This document shows positions 43,386 to 55,572 of a stretch of 64,000 bases of DNA, piece by piece (position 1 is the stretch's first letter; every line of letters begins with the position of its first letter). This DNA comes from Hygrocybe punicea. Taxonomy: Eukaryota > Basidiomycota > Agaricomycetes > Agaricales > Hygrophoraceae. The stretch covers positions 4,092,001-4,156,000 of the forward strand of contig OY744467.1 in NCBI GenBank assembly GCA_963556145.1, in the 5' to 3' direction. A model generated the notes under the pieces. The model saw nothing but the letters and a program-made list of their open reading frames with translations, was not told the origin of the DNA and searched no databases. Made by a program: the position numbers and the translations under genes.

Positions 43386-46137
43386 ATGACCAGCTTACGA
43401 GCATTTCAGACCGAAATGGATGAGATCCATTCTCGAGAAGTTGCCAAACATCGAGTTCAAGCAACCGCACAGCCCAAAGGTAAAAGCAACAAAGAACATG
43501 AAAGCGACCCTCTCAAGAGGGAGACTACCGATATGGGCAGGATAGTAGAGGTCGACGAGGAAATACAGGTGAGAAGTAACGACCGTCGAATTCATTATTC
43601 TTGTCAAGAAATCATTTATCGAAAGAAATTGCTCTTGTCCAATACCTCTTCCGATCACGACAGGGCTCGCGACCTGATTGCTGCAATACTTACCCAGCAC
43701 CACGGGGAGTATGTTATTCGCTTAGGTCGTCAGCCGCCAACAACATTTACCGGCGAAGTCACCGACGATACGGAAGGATGGACTGGAATTTCGCGCACTG
43801 AGCAGGAACTAGACATTTTGCGCCAAGAAATTACTCGAACTGTGGAAGAAGTCGGCGGCAAGGTGATTCACATTCCACTTTCTATAATTGCTCTTTACTG
43901 ACACTATCTCTTCCTACTCAGGTCTCTGTTCTTTTCGAAATAAGATCAACTCATTGCCGCACTTCCCTATTACTCCGGCTACCGCCACCCAATGTCTCTC
44001 TTACCCCCGAAGTTCGGTGTGCCGTAGTTGGCAATGTAGATAGTGGGAAGTCTACTACCCTTGGCGTTTTGACACGCGGTATGTGTTGCCAATCCTTTGC
44101 ACCATAATTCTATATTATCGGTTAGGTGCCTTGGATGATGGTAGAGGCCGCGCTCGCATAGGACTATTTCGACACAAACACGAAATAGAGACCGGACGAA
44201 CTTCTAGTGTCGGGATGGAGGTACAGTTGATTTGAAACGACAGGGCCTCGTAGACTGATTTCATTGTCTGATAACTTTAGATTTTAGGATTTGATCCTTC
44301 AGGGGTACCCATTCTTCCAAGTAATGCTAGCTCTGCCGATCCCGACGTGATCCGTCGAGAGAAGTTGGGTTGGGAAGAAATCTCTTTTCGAGCGGCCAAG
44401 ATCATCTCCTTTATCGGTGAGCTCAGAGCTCGGAGGACCGCACATGCGTGTTAATGCCTTCGGTGACGTTCCATCAGACCTTGCTGGGCATGAGCGGTAT
44501 CTGAAGACAACATTATATGGGCTCACGTCTGGCGCGCCATCATGCGTTATCCTCATGGTAGGCGCCAACGCGGGCCTGATAGGTAAGCTCTGATGTTTTT
44601 GTTGCGGCGGATGTATCATCACCGTTCATTAGGAATGTCGAAGGAACATCTAGCAATTGCGCTTGCTTTGAGTGTGCCAGTGGTAGTCTGCATTACCAAG
44701 GTTCTCTTTTTGGGCTCGATGATGCTCAGGATGACTGCCTCACCGTCCCTTATGAAAGATTGATATGACTCCCCCAAACGTGCAGGCCGAGACCATGAAA
44801 CAAGTGGTGAAGATTTTGAAAAGCCCGGGATGTCGGTCTGTCTGTCACAATTTGGAGCGAACGATTCCTAATTTAATGTCATACCAACAGGAAAACACCT
44901 GTGCTGGTTCAGTCAATGGAAACTGCCGTTGAGATCGCTCTTGCCTTTGGGAAAGAAAGGTTCATACATTTCTCTCCTGTGTTACCGGAATCACAGATAT
45001 CGTGGATTTACAGATTATGCCCCATATTCCAGATATCGAATGTAACGGGCGAAGGGCTTGATTTTGTGCGTTATTTGCCGAATATGCGGTTGACAAACAC
45101 TTACCTGAACTTGAAACAGGTCCGCACGTTCTTGAATTTGCTCCCTTCTAGCGAATGTGACAGAGATAAATTCATCGTCAATCAACCATTAGAGGTAATA
45201 TTTTTATCTGTCTCTTTATAATCTCAATGCGAATGTCCCTTGTTCCCTAGTACTCGGTGACGGACGTTTGGTCGGTACCATACGTCGGCACGGTTGTAAA
45301 CGGCATCATGAATGGTGGGAGTGTGAAGACAGGTGAGGGCGTGCTCCTGGGTCCCGATTTGAATGGGAACTACCAGAGCACTGTCATCAAGAGTATGCAA
45401 AGGAAAAGGTCCCATGCTTCTGCTCTCTCGAGTTCTCTTCGACTAATCATAACATTAATGATAACAGAGCCACCGTCACTGTGGCTGAAGCAGGTCAATG
45501 TGTCTCATTTGCATTAAAGCGTGTACGACGGGGTGCTATACGGAAGGGAATGGTCATTGTCAATAAGTCAGACCTGCCTCCTCGAGGTGAACCACCTTAC
45601 CCCTTGTCGAGGCTATTTACATCTAACTGGTACATTCAAGCAATCCGGCAGTTTGAGGGTCAAGTGCTCATTTTGTAGTATGTCGTATCGTTCAAGGTTT
45701 TGACCGTCGTATGAATTGAAGTATGATGATCAGTCATAACACAACATTACAGAAGCATTATCAGGTACATACATTTCTCTTTTAATACGCTTCCCTGACC
45801 GCTCGCACTGCTTTCTAGGCTATGCTTCACTGTGGTGTAGGTTGCGTCGTTTATACTCTGGTTGTCATAGAAGCCTGGGTTAATCATTTTACACAGGCTG
45901 TGCGGCAAACTGTCAGAATCATTGGCATGGATCACCCACAAGGAATCCTGCGGACGGGAGACCGCGCCACTGTTCAATTTGAATTCATCTCGCATCCCGA
46001 GTTCATCAAAGAGGGTATGAAGTTATTATTCCGGGAGGGAAAGACGAAGGTCGGTTTTTAATTGTTCGGCTTTCGAAAGAACTGAGCCCCCTTGCCTTGT
46101 CGTTCAGGGATTGGGCGTTATAACCCGATTGTTGTGA
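43386..46137 (+). CDS. Translational GTPase of the GTPBP1/GTPBP2 family
   Basis: Start [17 protein letters not shown], stop TGA at 46135-46137, in about ten exons. The N-terminal domain ([19 protein letters not shown]) precedes an EF-Tu-like GTPase: G1 GNVDSGKST (near 44030), G3 [16 protein letters not shown]4 CITKID. Domain 2 has [15 protein letters not shown] and GEGVLLGPD, and domain 3 has [13 protein letters not shown] with a short C-terminus (GLGVITRLL). In animals GTPBP1/2 act in ribosome rescue and co-translational quality control; the fungal function is inferred by family only. All G motifs look intact. Exon ends follow GT-AG. Confidence 0.88.
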
Positions 46138-46431
46138 GAAACCTAATGTATCGGCGGTTCTCTTGATTATGTTGTAACTTGAATTATGTTGTAACTTGAA
46201 TATTTATTTGTCGATATCAGAAAACAAAATAATTGTACAAAGCAAGTTGTAATATGCGAGCCTTGCGCCGCCTGTCAGTGCGGGCGTTTCGCCTTCCTAA
46301 ACAAGTTGGCGTACCTGCCAAGGTTACCGCCCAGTTCCCTGCAATTGCTCACCCTTGACAACAAACTGAATGGTGATATAGCCTTCCGAAATGTTGTACA
46401 AAGAGAAGCCTGAGGGTACAAACATTAAGCC

Positions 46432-48102
46432 ATGGGACGCTACGAAGCTCTTCCTACAACCGAGACCCACAGTCAAGCCAACAAACAACCCCGCACTCAT
46501 ACCCGCTCTCGGAGGCTTTCTCTTTTTCTTGTCACTTCTTGCATCTTAGTCTTTGGTTCATATCGGTATTTGATGGCCCTCATTCGACAACCAGAATTCG
46601 ACAGTGGACCGGCAGACGATACAGAGATAGCCGCGCAAGGAAAGTTCAGCGTTGGATAGTACGTTTGTACTCTGCTTGAGACTTTGGCGATCTTGTTTAA
46701 CGCCTTGATCCTAGTTTTGTGAATTGGTAAACGGATTGACAAAAGAATTTCTCTGGCTGCTTCTGACATTCCTTCAAGGGGAATTTATGGCCGAAAATAT
46801 CCACCTTCACACATCCCCACCAACAATCTGACGTAGGTCTTTTCTTACCCAGTCTTAGCCCAACCCATCTGACTTTCCCCGCAGTCACATTCTGTATGCT
46901 TTTGCAAACATCGTACCGGACACGGGCGAAGTTATTCTGTCCGACACTTGGTCTGACAAAGACATTCATTACCCTGGTGATTCCTGGAATGAAATCGGAA
47001 ATAATCTTTACGGCAACTTCAAAGCCATCTATTTACTCAAGAAGCAACATCGCCACCTCAGGTCGCAACTCTCAATAGGTGGCTGGACATACTCGCCCAA
47101 CTTCGACCCTGTTGTCGTATCCCCCACACGCATAGCCAAATTCGTCCAGTCGTCGATCACGATGCTGGAAGATTTTGGGCTGGACGGTTTGGATATCGAT
47201 TACGAGTATCCTGCAGACGACGCTCATGCAACAGGATTTGTGGAGCTGCTGAAGGCGTTGAGGCATGGTCTTGACGAGCACGCCCAGAGCAAAGGAATCA
47301 ACTACAGGTTCCTCTTGTCCGTAAGCGCAGAAGCCAGCTCAAAGGTTGATCAATACCTGACTTGGTACTTTAGATTGCGGCGCCTTGTGGTCCACATCAC
47401 TATCACAAGCTACACGTGCATGAAATGGACGAATATCTGGACTTTTGGAACCTAATGGCATACGACTTTTGTGATTTTCACTCCAATTCTCCAGCATTCT
47501 GTGCCTTTACTGACCTTGAACCATTAGCTGGCCCCTGGGACACCAAAGCTAATCACCAGGCCAATGTCTTCGGCGGAAGCTTCAATGCCTCACAGGCTGT
47601 TCACTTTTACATCAACCAAGGAGTCGCTCGTTCCAAAATCGTCCTGGGGATTCCCTTATATGGCCGTTCCTTCTTGAACACCGGAGGCCCCGGTCAGCCC
47701 TTCTCAGGCACAGGGCCTGGCAGCTGGGAACAAGGAGTCTACGACTACCGCGCTCTCCCTCTGTTGAATTCCCATGTGTTTAACGACAAACAGGTGGTGG
47801 CCAGCTGGTCATACGACGATCAGAAGAGGGAGATGATAAGCTTTGACGATGAGTCGGTTGGGAGCTGGAAGGGGTCTTGGATCCAGAAAGAGGGGCTTCG
47901 CGGGAGTATGTTTTGGGAGCTCAGTGGCGACAAAGGAAGTGGTCCGAGGGATGGGATGCAGGGTGAGGAAGGGAAGGAGGAAAAGCCTGGGAAAAGTTTA
48001 ATCGGCGTGGTGAAGGATGCGATAGGGAATCTCGACACGACGTCTAATTGGTTGACGTACGAGAAGAGCAGCTTCGATAACATGAGGAAGGGGATGGCGT
48101 GA
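46432..48102 (+). CDS. Membrane-anchored GH18 chitinase
   Basis: Start MGRYEALPTTETHSQ. A basic cytoplasmic tail and one N-terminal hydrophobic helix (LSLFLVTSCILVFGSYRYLMAL) predict a type II membrane protein or an uncleaved signal anchor. The GH18 barrel follows: GYFVNWGIYGRKYPPS, LTHILYAFANI, LSIGGWTYSPNF and the catalytic DGLDIDYEYP (near 47185-47215), MAYDF, GIPLYGRSF and GSMFWELSGD. The GYFVNWG strand needs a 12-nt micro-exon (46715-46726) between introns of 56 and 52 bp. The enzyme cleaves chitin, here probably at the cell surface during wall remodelling or autolysis. A charged C-terminal extension without a chitin-binding domain ends at 48102. Confidence 0.93.
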
Positions 48103-48282
48103 TGTTCTGGACGAGTACTAGGTATGACCAGTGAATAGTTACTTGTATTGTAAAGTGAATCAACATGTAAGTGTCTGCAGTCCATAAGATGATTATCTAC
48201 CAATATACCAAGAATACAGCATGTAAATACATAGTGGCAAAGATGTTGACAGCGCCAATGCTGTCCCGCAAGTTAGTGGCTC

Positions 48283-49429
48283 TCATACTTCAGACGAGGC
48301 GTGCCATGACAACCGAGGAGGCACCTCCCCGAACCAACTTGTTGGCGTGAGAGGAAAGTGTTGCGAGGAAGCAGTAGCGGAATATTCTGGAGATTCTGGA
48401 TCACGCCCCAGGGTGGCAGGAGTAGAGGAAATTGTTTTGATAGAGATCGAAGACGGAAATGACGTGCGATTGGCGGGTTTGTAGGGGCGTGGGTACATGG
48501 TAGGAGGAAACGAAGGGACTAGAGAATTAATATTGTCAAGTAACGCCGTTGGGGGCTGTGCGATGACTGGGAACTGTATTTGTTCTGATACAGGAACAGG
48601 AGGTTCTGAAATAGACGCCGAAGTGGGACGATAGTGAGACCGGGAGGGTGTGTCTGAGACGGACTCGATATTCCATCGTACCCTGGCGTAGGTTTCTGGA
48701 GCCAGCTCTTCTCGGATTTGCCGTATGGGAGGATCAGGGAGTAGCGCGTGGCGGAGAGGCAATACGCATCCGGAATCGGTAGTAGGAGGCGCATGGGGAT
48801 GGTTTATGTGACTTGGTGAGGTCTCAGAGTTGGATGAGAATGAGAGGAAAGAGTGTTCATGCGCATCGAGGGGAGCAGAGGCGCAGGAATAGTTTGAAGC
48901 CGTGTCGTCAGAGTTTTGGCGTTTCAATGACGCACCACTCTGTACAGCGGACATAGGCCAGGTGTTTCTGGCCGTTGAAGGAATAGTGGCAAGTGTAGGT
49001 TCTGTTTCCTGCGTTGTTTGGAGGTAATTCGGTGGAGATGTTGATAACATTGTGTAGGAAGGCTTGCTTTGTGAGATGGATGCTGTCGATTGGGGGACAA
49101 ATGACGGCGCAGCATTCTGTTCGGAGTATTGGTTTTCGATCCTGTGAGGATACGTGGGAAACTCCTCAGCGACTGGAGAGGGCATTGCAGACAATGGAAT
49201 CGACAACCTCGAGTCGACATATGGGGAATAGATCAACTGTTGCTTGTGATGTGCCCGACGCTGTTTAATTAAGCACCAGATGATGAGGGTAATCACACCG
49301 AAAGCGAGGGTGCCAGCAACGATCCCCGCTATCACAGAGCCACTGAGGTTCACCTGTTTGTGATAGATTTGTGTGAATAGAACAGGCTAGATGAGAAGCG
49401 GGACTCACTTGGATTCCAGAAGAATTCAT
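48283..49429 (-). CDS. Single-pass membrane protein with disordered cytoplasmic tail
   Basis: Two exons: MNSSGIQ from 49429, a ~55-bp intron, then VNLSGSVIAG to the stop at 48283-48285. One transmembrane helix (VIAGIVAGTLAFGVITLIIWCLI) is followed by RRAHHKQQ and about 310 residues of Ser/Pro/Thr-rich tail. There is a very short extracellular N-terminus. I do not recognise the family; mushroom genomes have many such Mid2/Wsc-like-topology proteins, but no WSC or Ser/Thr mucin ectodomain is visible here. Possible roles in signalling or scaffolding are speculation. Confidence 0.72.
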
Positions 49430-49632
49430 GGTCGACGATCTGTGCAATATAGGCCAGTTTCGCAAGTACTTAGAATATGGCGGCCATGTGTGACTCGCCG
49501 AGACTGGCAGGTCTCTGGTCCGTGGCATCACAAAAGATTGGGGACCGTTGGAAGGACCGTTCACGTCACGTTGTTTTATATCGATTTAATGCTGTGGAAG
49601 GAATCCTTGGGACAGGGCAGTCCAGTGGAGGG

Positions 49633-49655
49633 CGGTGAACGGCGACCGTTCACCG
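49633..49655. promoter_or_regulatory. Perfect inverted repeat upstream of eEF3
   Basis: CGGTGAACGG, loop CGA, CCGTTCACCG: 10-bp perfect arms about 345 bp upstream of the eEF3 start and 200 bp upstream of the divergent membrane-protein gene. It could bind a dimeric regulator; CGG/CCG ends recall Zn(II)2Cys6 half-sites. Nothing else was recognised in 49430-49997. Confidence 0.45.
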
Positions 49656-49997
49656 TGAAACCTGACCGATGTAAACGCTGTCCATCCCGGTGACGATGAC
49701 TCGAGATCGAGTCTTGGAGCTCCAAGCATACAGCGCACACATTTCCTTTATTACAGTGATTCGCAAGTCGAACACCGTCGAACAACGCCTAGGCTAGTAA
49801 GTTGGATTACGGCCCCGAACAATATTAATGCCGCGTTCTCTGTCGGGATCCAAATCGGACCGTAAATTATTTTGACACCCCGCTCAGTGAGACACGTGCA
49901 ACGTGACATGTGTGACGAGCATTTTCTCGGCAAACCTTAAATATACTCATGTAGTATATCTCGGATTAATCAACGTTTATCACGACCAGTCCAATTC

Positions 49998-52900
49998 ATG
50001 TCTCCCGTTTCTTCCTCTGCTTCCTCCGTCTCTCATTTTACACCCATCATAGAAGCCCTTCGGTCAGCGCCAACGGCTCCAGGTCGGTGTTTGCGGTTTT
50101 TCGTTGAAAGTAAACCCTCATTGTCCGTGTCAGATGCCAAAGCTGCCGCAGACAGGCTCGCTCGTGAAGTATCCAAGATAGGCCCGGGATCGCTGATGTC
50201 TGTTTGTACACCTCTCGATGGCTGTAAGCTCGCTGATCTCGACCTGGATTTCAGAGATGACGATGTTCTGAACAACCTCCATGCATTTGCTACAAACAAG
50301 AAATCAGGTTTTGAACGGGAATCCTCTGCCATTGCTTTCCAGTCATTGGCGGTCGTCCTAGGGCCACCAATCGCCCCAATTTTACTTCCTTCTCTCCCTC
50401 TTCTTTTCGACCTTTACATGGATAAGGGAGCTGTAGTCCGCATCGCGGCAACAGCAGCCGTCAAATCTATTCTGAATCTTTTCCCTCCAGAATCTACCCG
50501 CATCGTTTTCAGGAATCTCGAAACAATTTTGGCCAATGGCAGCAAATGGCGAACCAAAGTTGGAGTTTTGGATGCCATGAAAAACTTTGTGACTACAGCT
50601 AGAGACGAAGTAGCCGCAGAGCTGGGCAATGTCCTCCCCAAGGTAGAGGCTGCTATGCATGACACTAAACAAGAGGTCAGGTGACAACTTGCACGTAATC
50701 GATGCGTCTTTTCACATTCGTTGGTCAGGTCTCATCTGCCGCCATTAAATGCGCCACATCTTTGTGTGCAGCCCTCCCCAACCCTGATCTCATTCCTCAC
50801 ATTCCAGCACTCGTCAAATGCATGTCAAACCCGGAATCCGTGCCCGCTTGCGTCAAGGCTCTATCTTCGACAACTTTCGTCGCAGAAGTGACAGCGCCTG
50901 CCCTTGCAGTCCTTGTCCCCCTGCTAATACGCGCCTTAAATGACAGAAGTATGGAAGTACAACGACGCACTGTGGTGGTTATTGACAATCTTGTTAAGCT
51001 TGTGCGAGATCCTTGCGTAGCCGCAATGTACTTGAGTCCTCTCCTGGAAGGCGTTCAGAAAATCGCCAAAGGCGCTGCCTTCCCTGAAGTACGCATCATG
51101 ATCATTAATTATTTGCCTCTGACTAACTAATTACTAAGGTTCGCGCTTTTGGTGACGCAGCACTTGAGACTTTACTGAAATCTGGTGCTTCGTCAACTGC
51201 GCCACCTCCCGCGCGTCGGGATATCAATGGCGAAACTGCGGACGCTCTCATAGTTCTCCGTTCTCTTTTCCCGACTAAATTACCAACTTCCCAAGGCCCT
51301 TCCAACGGCGTGCCCTCCACTACACACCCTCTTTTAGATTGTTCCTTGGAATTTCAGGCTTCGTTAGTGGCTGACCTCGTATATGCAAGGAATTACGAAG
51401 GGAGGGATATCTGGAATCGATGCATAAGTGTGTACTCGGGACTGTTCCTAGGTAGTGGGGATGCAGCAAAACTCGCCGAGACCATCCGCCTACATTTACA
51501 AGCGATAGACCAGGTATGTTACTCTATTCAACAGTGTTTTTCTTCACGCGGCAACTCCTGGTTAGGCAAAGGCATTACCTATCCAGAACGGTTCTTCCGA
51601 AGAAGGCGAAGTTCTCTGTGATACCCTTTTTTCTCTGGCGTATGGTGCTCTTCTTCTCCTCTCGCACACGACTCTTCGGCTTGTTCGTGGACGCCGTTAT
51701 GGTATTCTCGGCCCTAATGGATCGGGGAAAACAACCCTCATGCGCCAATTACGTGATGGGAAGGTGGAGAACTTTCCGCCTCCAGAGCAACTCCGTGCCG
51801 TGATGGTGGAACATTCCTTGCAAGGGGAGGACGCCTCATCATCCATCCTGGATTTTGTTGCGGCAGGTAACCTTTTGACCATTCCTTTTTTTTTCTTCAC
51901 GTGAAGAAAGTTAATAAAGTCATCTGTAGACAAGGCTTTAGTTGGTGTACCACGCTCAAAAATCCGAGAGCAGCTCCAGGAAGTTGGGTTTGACGACGAT
52001 CGACAATTTGAGATCGTCGGTGGTTTGTCTGGCGGTTGGAAGATGAAGCTTGAGCTTGCCAGAGCTATGCTTTATAATGCAGATCTTCTCCTTCTTGATG
52101 AGGCAAGAATATATTCTTATACCAGTCACCTGCAATTTGGTTGACAACCGTCCTAATTACACAGCCTACCAATCATGTCAGTGGTAGCAGTTTTGATCAC
52201 AGTTTGACAAATTCATTAGGCCCCTGCAGTTGGACCGCGCCTCCGTCCTTTGGCTGGAGCAATATTTGATAGCTCACAAAAATGTAACATGTCTGATTAT
52301 TAGTCATGACTCCAGGTTTGTGTCTCTCGCAACCTTCGGAAGTTCCTGACCTTTCCTCAGTTTCTTGGATAACGTCACGACGGACATCATCCATTATGAG
52401 TCCAAGAAAGTCCGTAGAATCTCTCTCGTGACACTTCTACCGAGTTAACGATTCATACCAGCTCGTGTACTATGTAGGAAACCTATCGAATTTCGTGAAA
52501 CAGCATCCGGAAGCCAAGTCCTATTATGCGCTGGCCGCTACTTCCGTCAAGTTTTCTTTTCCGCCTCCCGGGTCACTGATGGGCGTTCGGAGCAACACCC
52601 GGGCAATCCTGAAGTTGTCCAACTGTACATTCACGTACCCGGGGAGAAGTACGCCTAGCCTATTCGGTGCTAGTTGCGCCTTGTCTTTGTCAAGGTGAGC
52701 ACCCGGCGTTTTCGCCAGCGGCATGATTATAACATCGATGTATAGTCGCGTAGGCGTAGTTGGGCCTAATGGTGCTGGGAAGTCTACTCTGATCAAACTA
52801 CTCACGGTTCGTACTACTACCCGTCTTTGTAGTGATTTGGCCTTACCATGTAACAGGGAGAGACATCCCCTCAGGAGGGTTTTGTCTACAAGCATCCGGC

Positions 52901-54260
52901 CCTCCGCGTTGGTTATGTGTCTCAGCATGCTACTCATCACATTGGTAGTGGCATGCATCCATTGGACTGAATTTTCGCTGATTCTGTTCAAAGAACGCCA
53001 TCTTGAAAAAACTGCTATCGGCTACATTCAATGGCGGTTTCAGGACGGGCACGATCGTACGTCGTTTCCCACTTCGCAACATATATTTCTGAGTGCGCTT
53101 AGGCGAGCTTTTGGAGAAGTCTACTCGTGTCTTGACTCCGGAAGAAAAGGTGCTTCTTGACACAGATTGGGTCGGCAGGAATGGCACGAAGCGCAAGATG
53201 GAGGTTTGTTTTCTGTGGAAGTTCCGAGGACAACAACAATCTGAACAATGATATGCAGATGATCATGGGTCGGCAAAAGCTGAAAAAGGCTTTCCAATAC
53301 GAGATCAAGTGGCGTGGTCTCGACCATAAATTCAACACTTGGGTGTCGCGCGATGACCTCTTGTCGAAGGGCTTTACGAAACTCGTACAGCAGTTCGATG
53401 ATCTCGAATCGTCAAGAGAAGGTGCCGGATCGCGCGATACCTCCTCCATTCTTGTTCGTAAACATCTAGAAGACATTGGGCTTGATGGAGATATCGCGCA
53501 GTACAATGAGATATCAGGATTATCCGGTGGTATGAATTCATCTGGCGTCGAGACTCAAATTAAATTTCTCCTTGAATGCAGGTCAGAAAATCAAGTTAGT
53601 CATCGCCGCCTGTCTCTGGAATAATCCCCAGGTATCGTTTTTCGCTTGTGATTTCCCTGCCAGGTGCCCTGAGTCTCAAATGTAGATCTGTGTTTTTGAT
53701 GAACCGAGTAACTTTTTGGATCGTGAAGCTTTGGGTGGGTTGGCGGTAGCCATCAGGGAGTGGGCAGGCGCAGTTGTAAGCCGTTTGCTCACATTCCCGA
53801 CTCTCGTGATATCAATCTATTATACTTGTGTAGGTTATCGTTTCCCACAACAGCGAGTTTGTCTCGGCTCTATGTCCGTGGCTTTTTTTTTTCAACGGAC
53901 ATTGATTGACTTCTGAGTAAAGGTCCTGAGATTTGGAACGTGTCTGGTGGTAGAATGACACATCAAGGCAAGGCAGCTGTTGTCGAGGATGCGTTCGCGG
54001 ATGTCCGGTCACCAAAAGGCAGCGGCGCGAACACCCCAGTTAGATCCCGACTTCAGACACCCGCCGGCTCAACCCATGGTACCCCAGTTGGAAGTGCAGC
54101 AGAAGACAATACTTTGGGCAAAGTGCTCATTAAGAAGAAGAAGAAATTGACACGCAATCAGATGAAGGCGCAGGAAGAGCGCCGGAGGTTAAGGAAACTA
54201 CATTGGCTGCAGGTTGGTGGTCCAAGGCCTGAAGACACTGACAGTGATGTTGAGCCATAA
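49998..54260 (+). CDS. TEF3: Translation elongation factor 3 (eEF3)
   Basis: Multi-exon gene, start MSPVSSSASSV, stop TAA at 54258-54260. N-terminal HEAT repeats (ATNKKSGFERESSAIAFQSL, VLPKVEAAMHDTKQEV), then the four-helix part, ABC1 (Walker A GPNGSGKTT; LSGGWKMKLELARAML; LLLDE-PTNH), ABC2 (GPNGAGKST; LSGGQKIKLVIAA; VFDEPSNFLD) with the chromodomain-like insertion YEIKWRGLDHKFNTWV, and the basic C-terminus KKKKKLTRNQMKAQEERRRLRKLHWL. eEF3 is the fungus-specific ATPase that releases tRNA from the ribosomal E site. PTNH is encoded by a 12-nt micro-exon (52165-52176) preceded by a GC-AG intron (52103-52164). The first exons show more divergence from the usual mushroom sequence (KIGPGSLMSVCTPLDG) than the ABC domains. 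Confidence 0.95.
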
Positions 54261-55572
54261 ACTCATACTTGTGATTCAAACGATTCAACTAATTAGATGA
54301 AGTCTTGTACTCAAAAATTCTTAGCTAATATTTTGCCTACCCTACACGAGTCAAGATTGCGCATGTCGCACGATCGAATGCGTCGATAAAAGATGAAGAT
54401 CAGAGATTCCACAGTTCTTAGACAGCATCCGCTGCGAATAGTCTGAGCCGGTCCAATGGGAGATATCATAGAACCTCAGACATAGATACTCTCTCAACTT
54501 GCGCACCACCACAACGTTTCTTTTTACATCGTGTTCGACAGGCTCCACAGACAGATGTCAGCGCTCAGTCCACCGTGACCCCCTCAGGTACCATTGGTAC
54601 GTGGATAGTACACATCGATTTGATGCTGTGAAACGGTGAAACCCTCAGACGGGTTTGGTTATCGATGGACAAACTCAGGGATTACTCACACTGGCAGTTA
54701 CTTTAGTCGGCTGTTATCGATATCATGTACTTGCAAACTCATGGCGTCCACCGTTCTGAATCTAAGTACCGAAATGGACCCAGTTATTCGGTCAAGTGAT
54801 AAATGTTGGTATACGTTGCACAACCGGCAAGGTCCAGGGTGGACAGGGATTATTATCGTCTTTCCCAACGTTCACCCAGGGTTCGACATGCCACGGGCCA
54901 CGGGTTAACCTCTGGTCGTGGCTCTTATTCGGAATGCTGAATCAACGACGAACGTAGTCAAATGAAAGGCCAAAATAATGGCTCAATGCTAACAGTATTT
55001 GGGCTTATAATTTTTTCTATTGCCCTTTCAAAGCTTCAATGGTGGCTGGTTCAATTCCTGTCGGGTCTCAGTGGAACTGGGGGGATGCATAAGAGGAGTT
55101 TTAATCAGGTAAAATTTATTGATCAAATAAGGAATTTGATACGTCTAACACGGGAAATCAGGGTTTGACCTTAGACGAAAAAGGATGCGACAACCTTGGA
55201 AACCGACAACGTTACATATAAATTTATTGTGAACCCTGGAATTACCATGAGCAGATGTTTGACCGTATGGGTTGCTTATGATAAAAGTAGTTGGGCAAGA
55301 AACTACAAATTATTTTCATGACACGGGACAACCAGCCAGGAACGATAAGGATATAAACGACAAAGTACATAGAAGTAGAATAATGATGAGTCAATTAATT
55401 ACAATGCCAAGGAGCCTGTTGAGATATAAGTCGATATTAAAGCCGGGATTAAGGGACAGCTGCATAACGTAGAAAAGCAAGATGAAGGGGCAAAGCTTCT
55501 AAATGAATAATCAGATCGAGGCACCTAAGGATCGTATATCAGTGTAGTCCAGAGGGATTGGATGGTTGTATA
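54261..55572. other. Gene-poor intergenic region
   Basis: 1.3 kb between convergent eEF3 and homeobox genes. Short open frames have no family features; AT-rich around 54960-55460. I see no RNA gene or transposon end. Confidence 0.4.

Noticed and set aside
55040..55075. tRNA-like T-arm GGTTCAATTCC
   Set aside because: The flanking bases do not form the T stem, and no D arm, anticodon arm or acceptor stem could be found upstream.
54261..55572. Short open frames between eEF3 and the homeobox gene
   Set aside because: No motif, no splice-supported extension and AT-rich composition.
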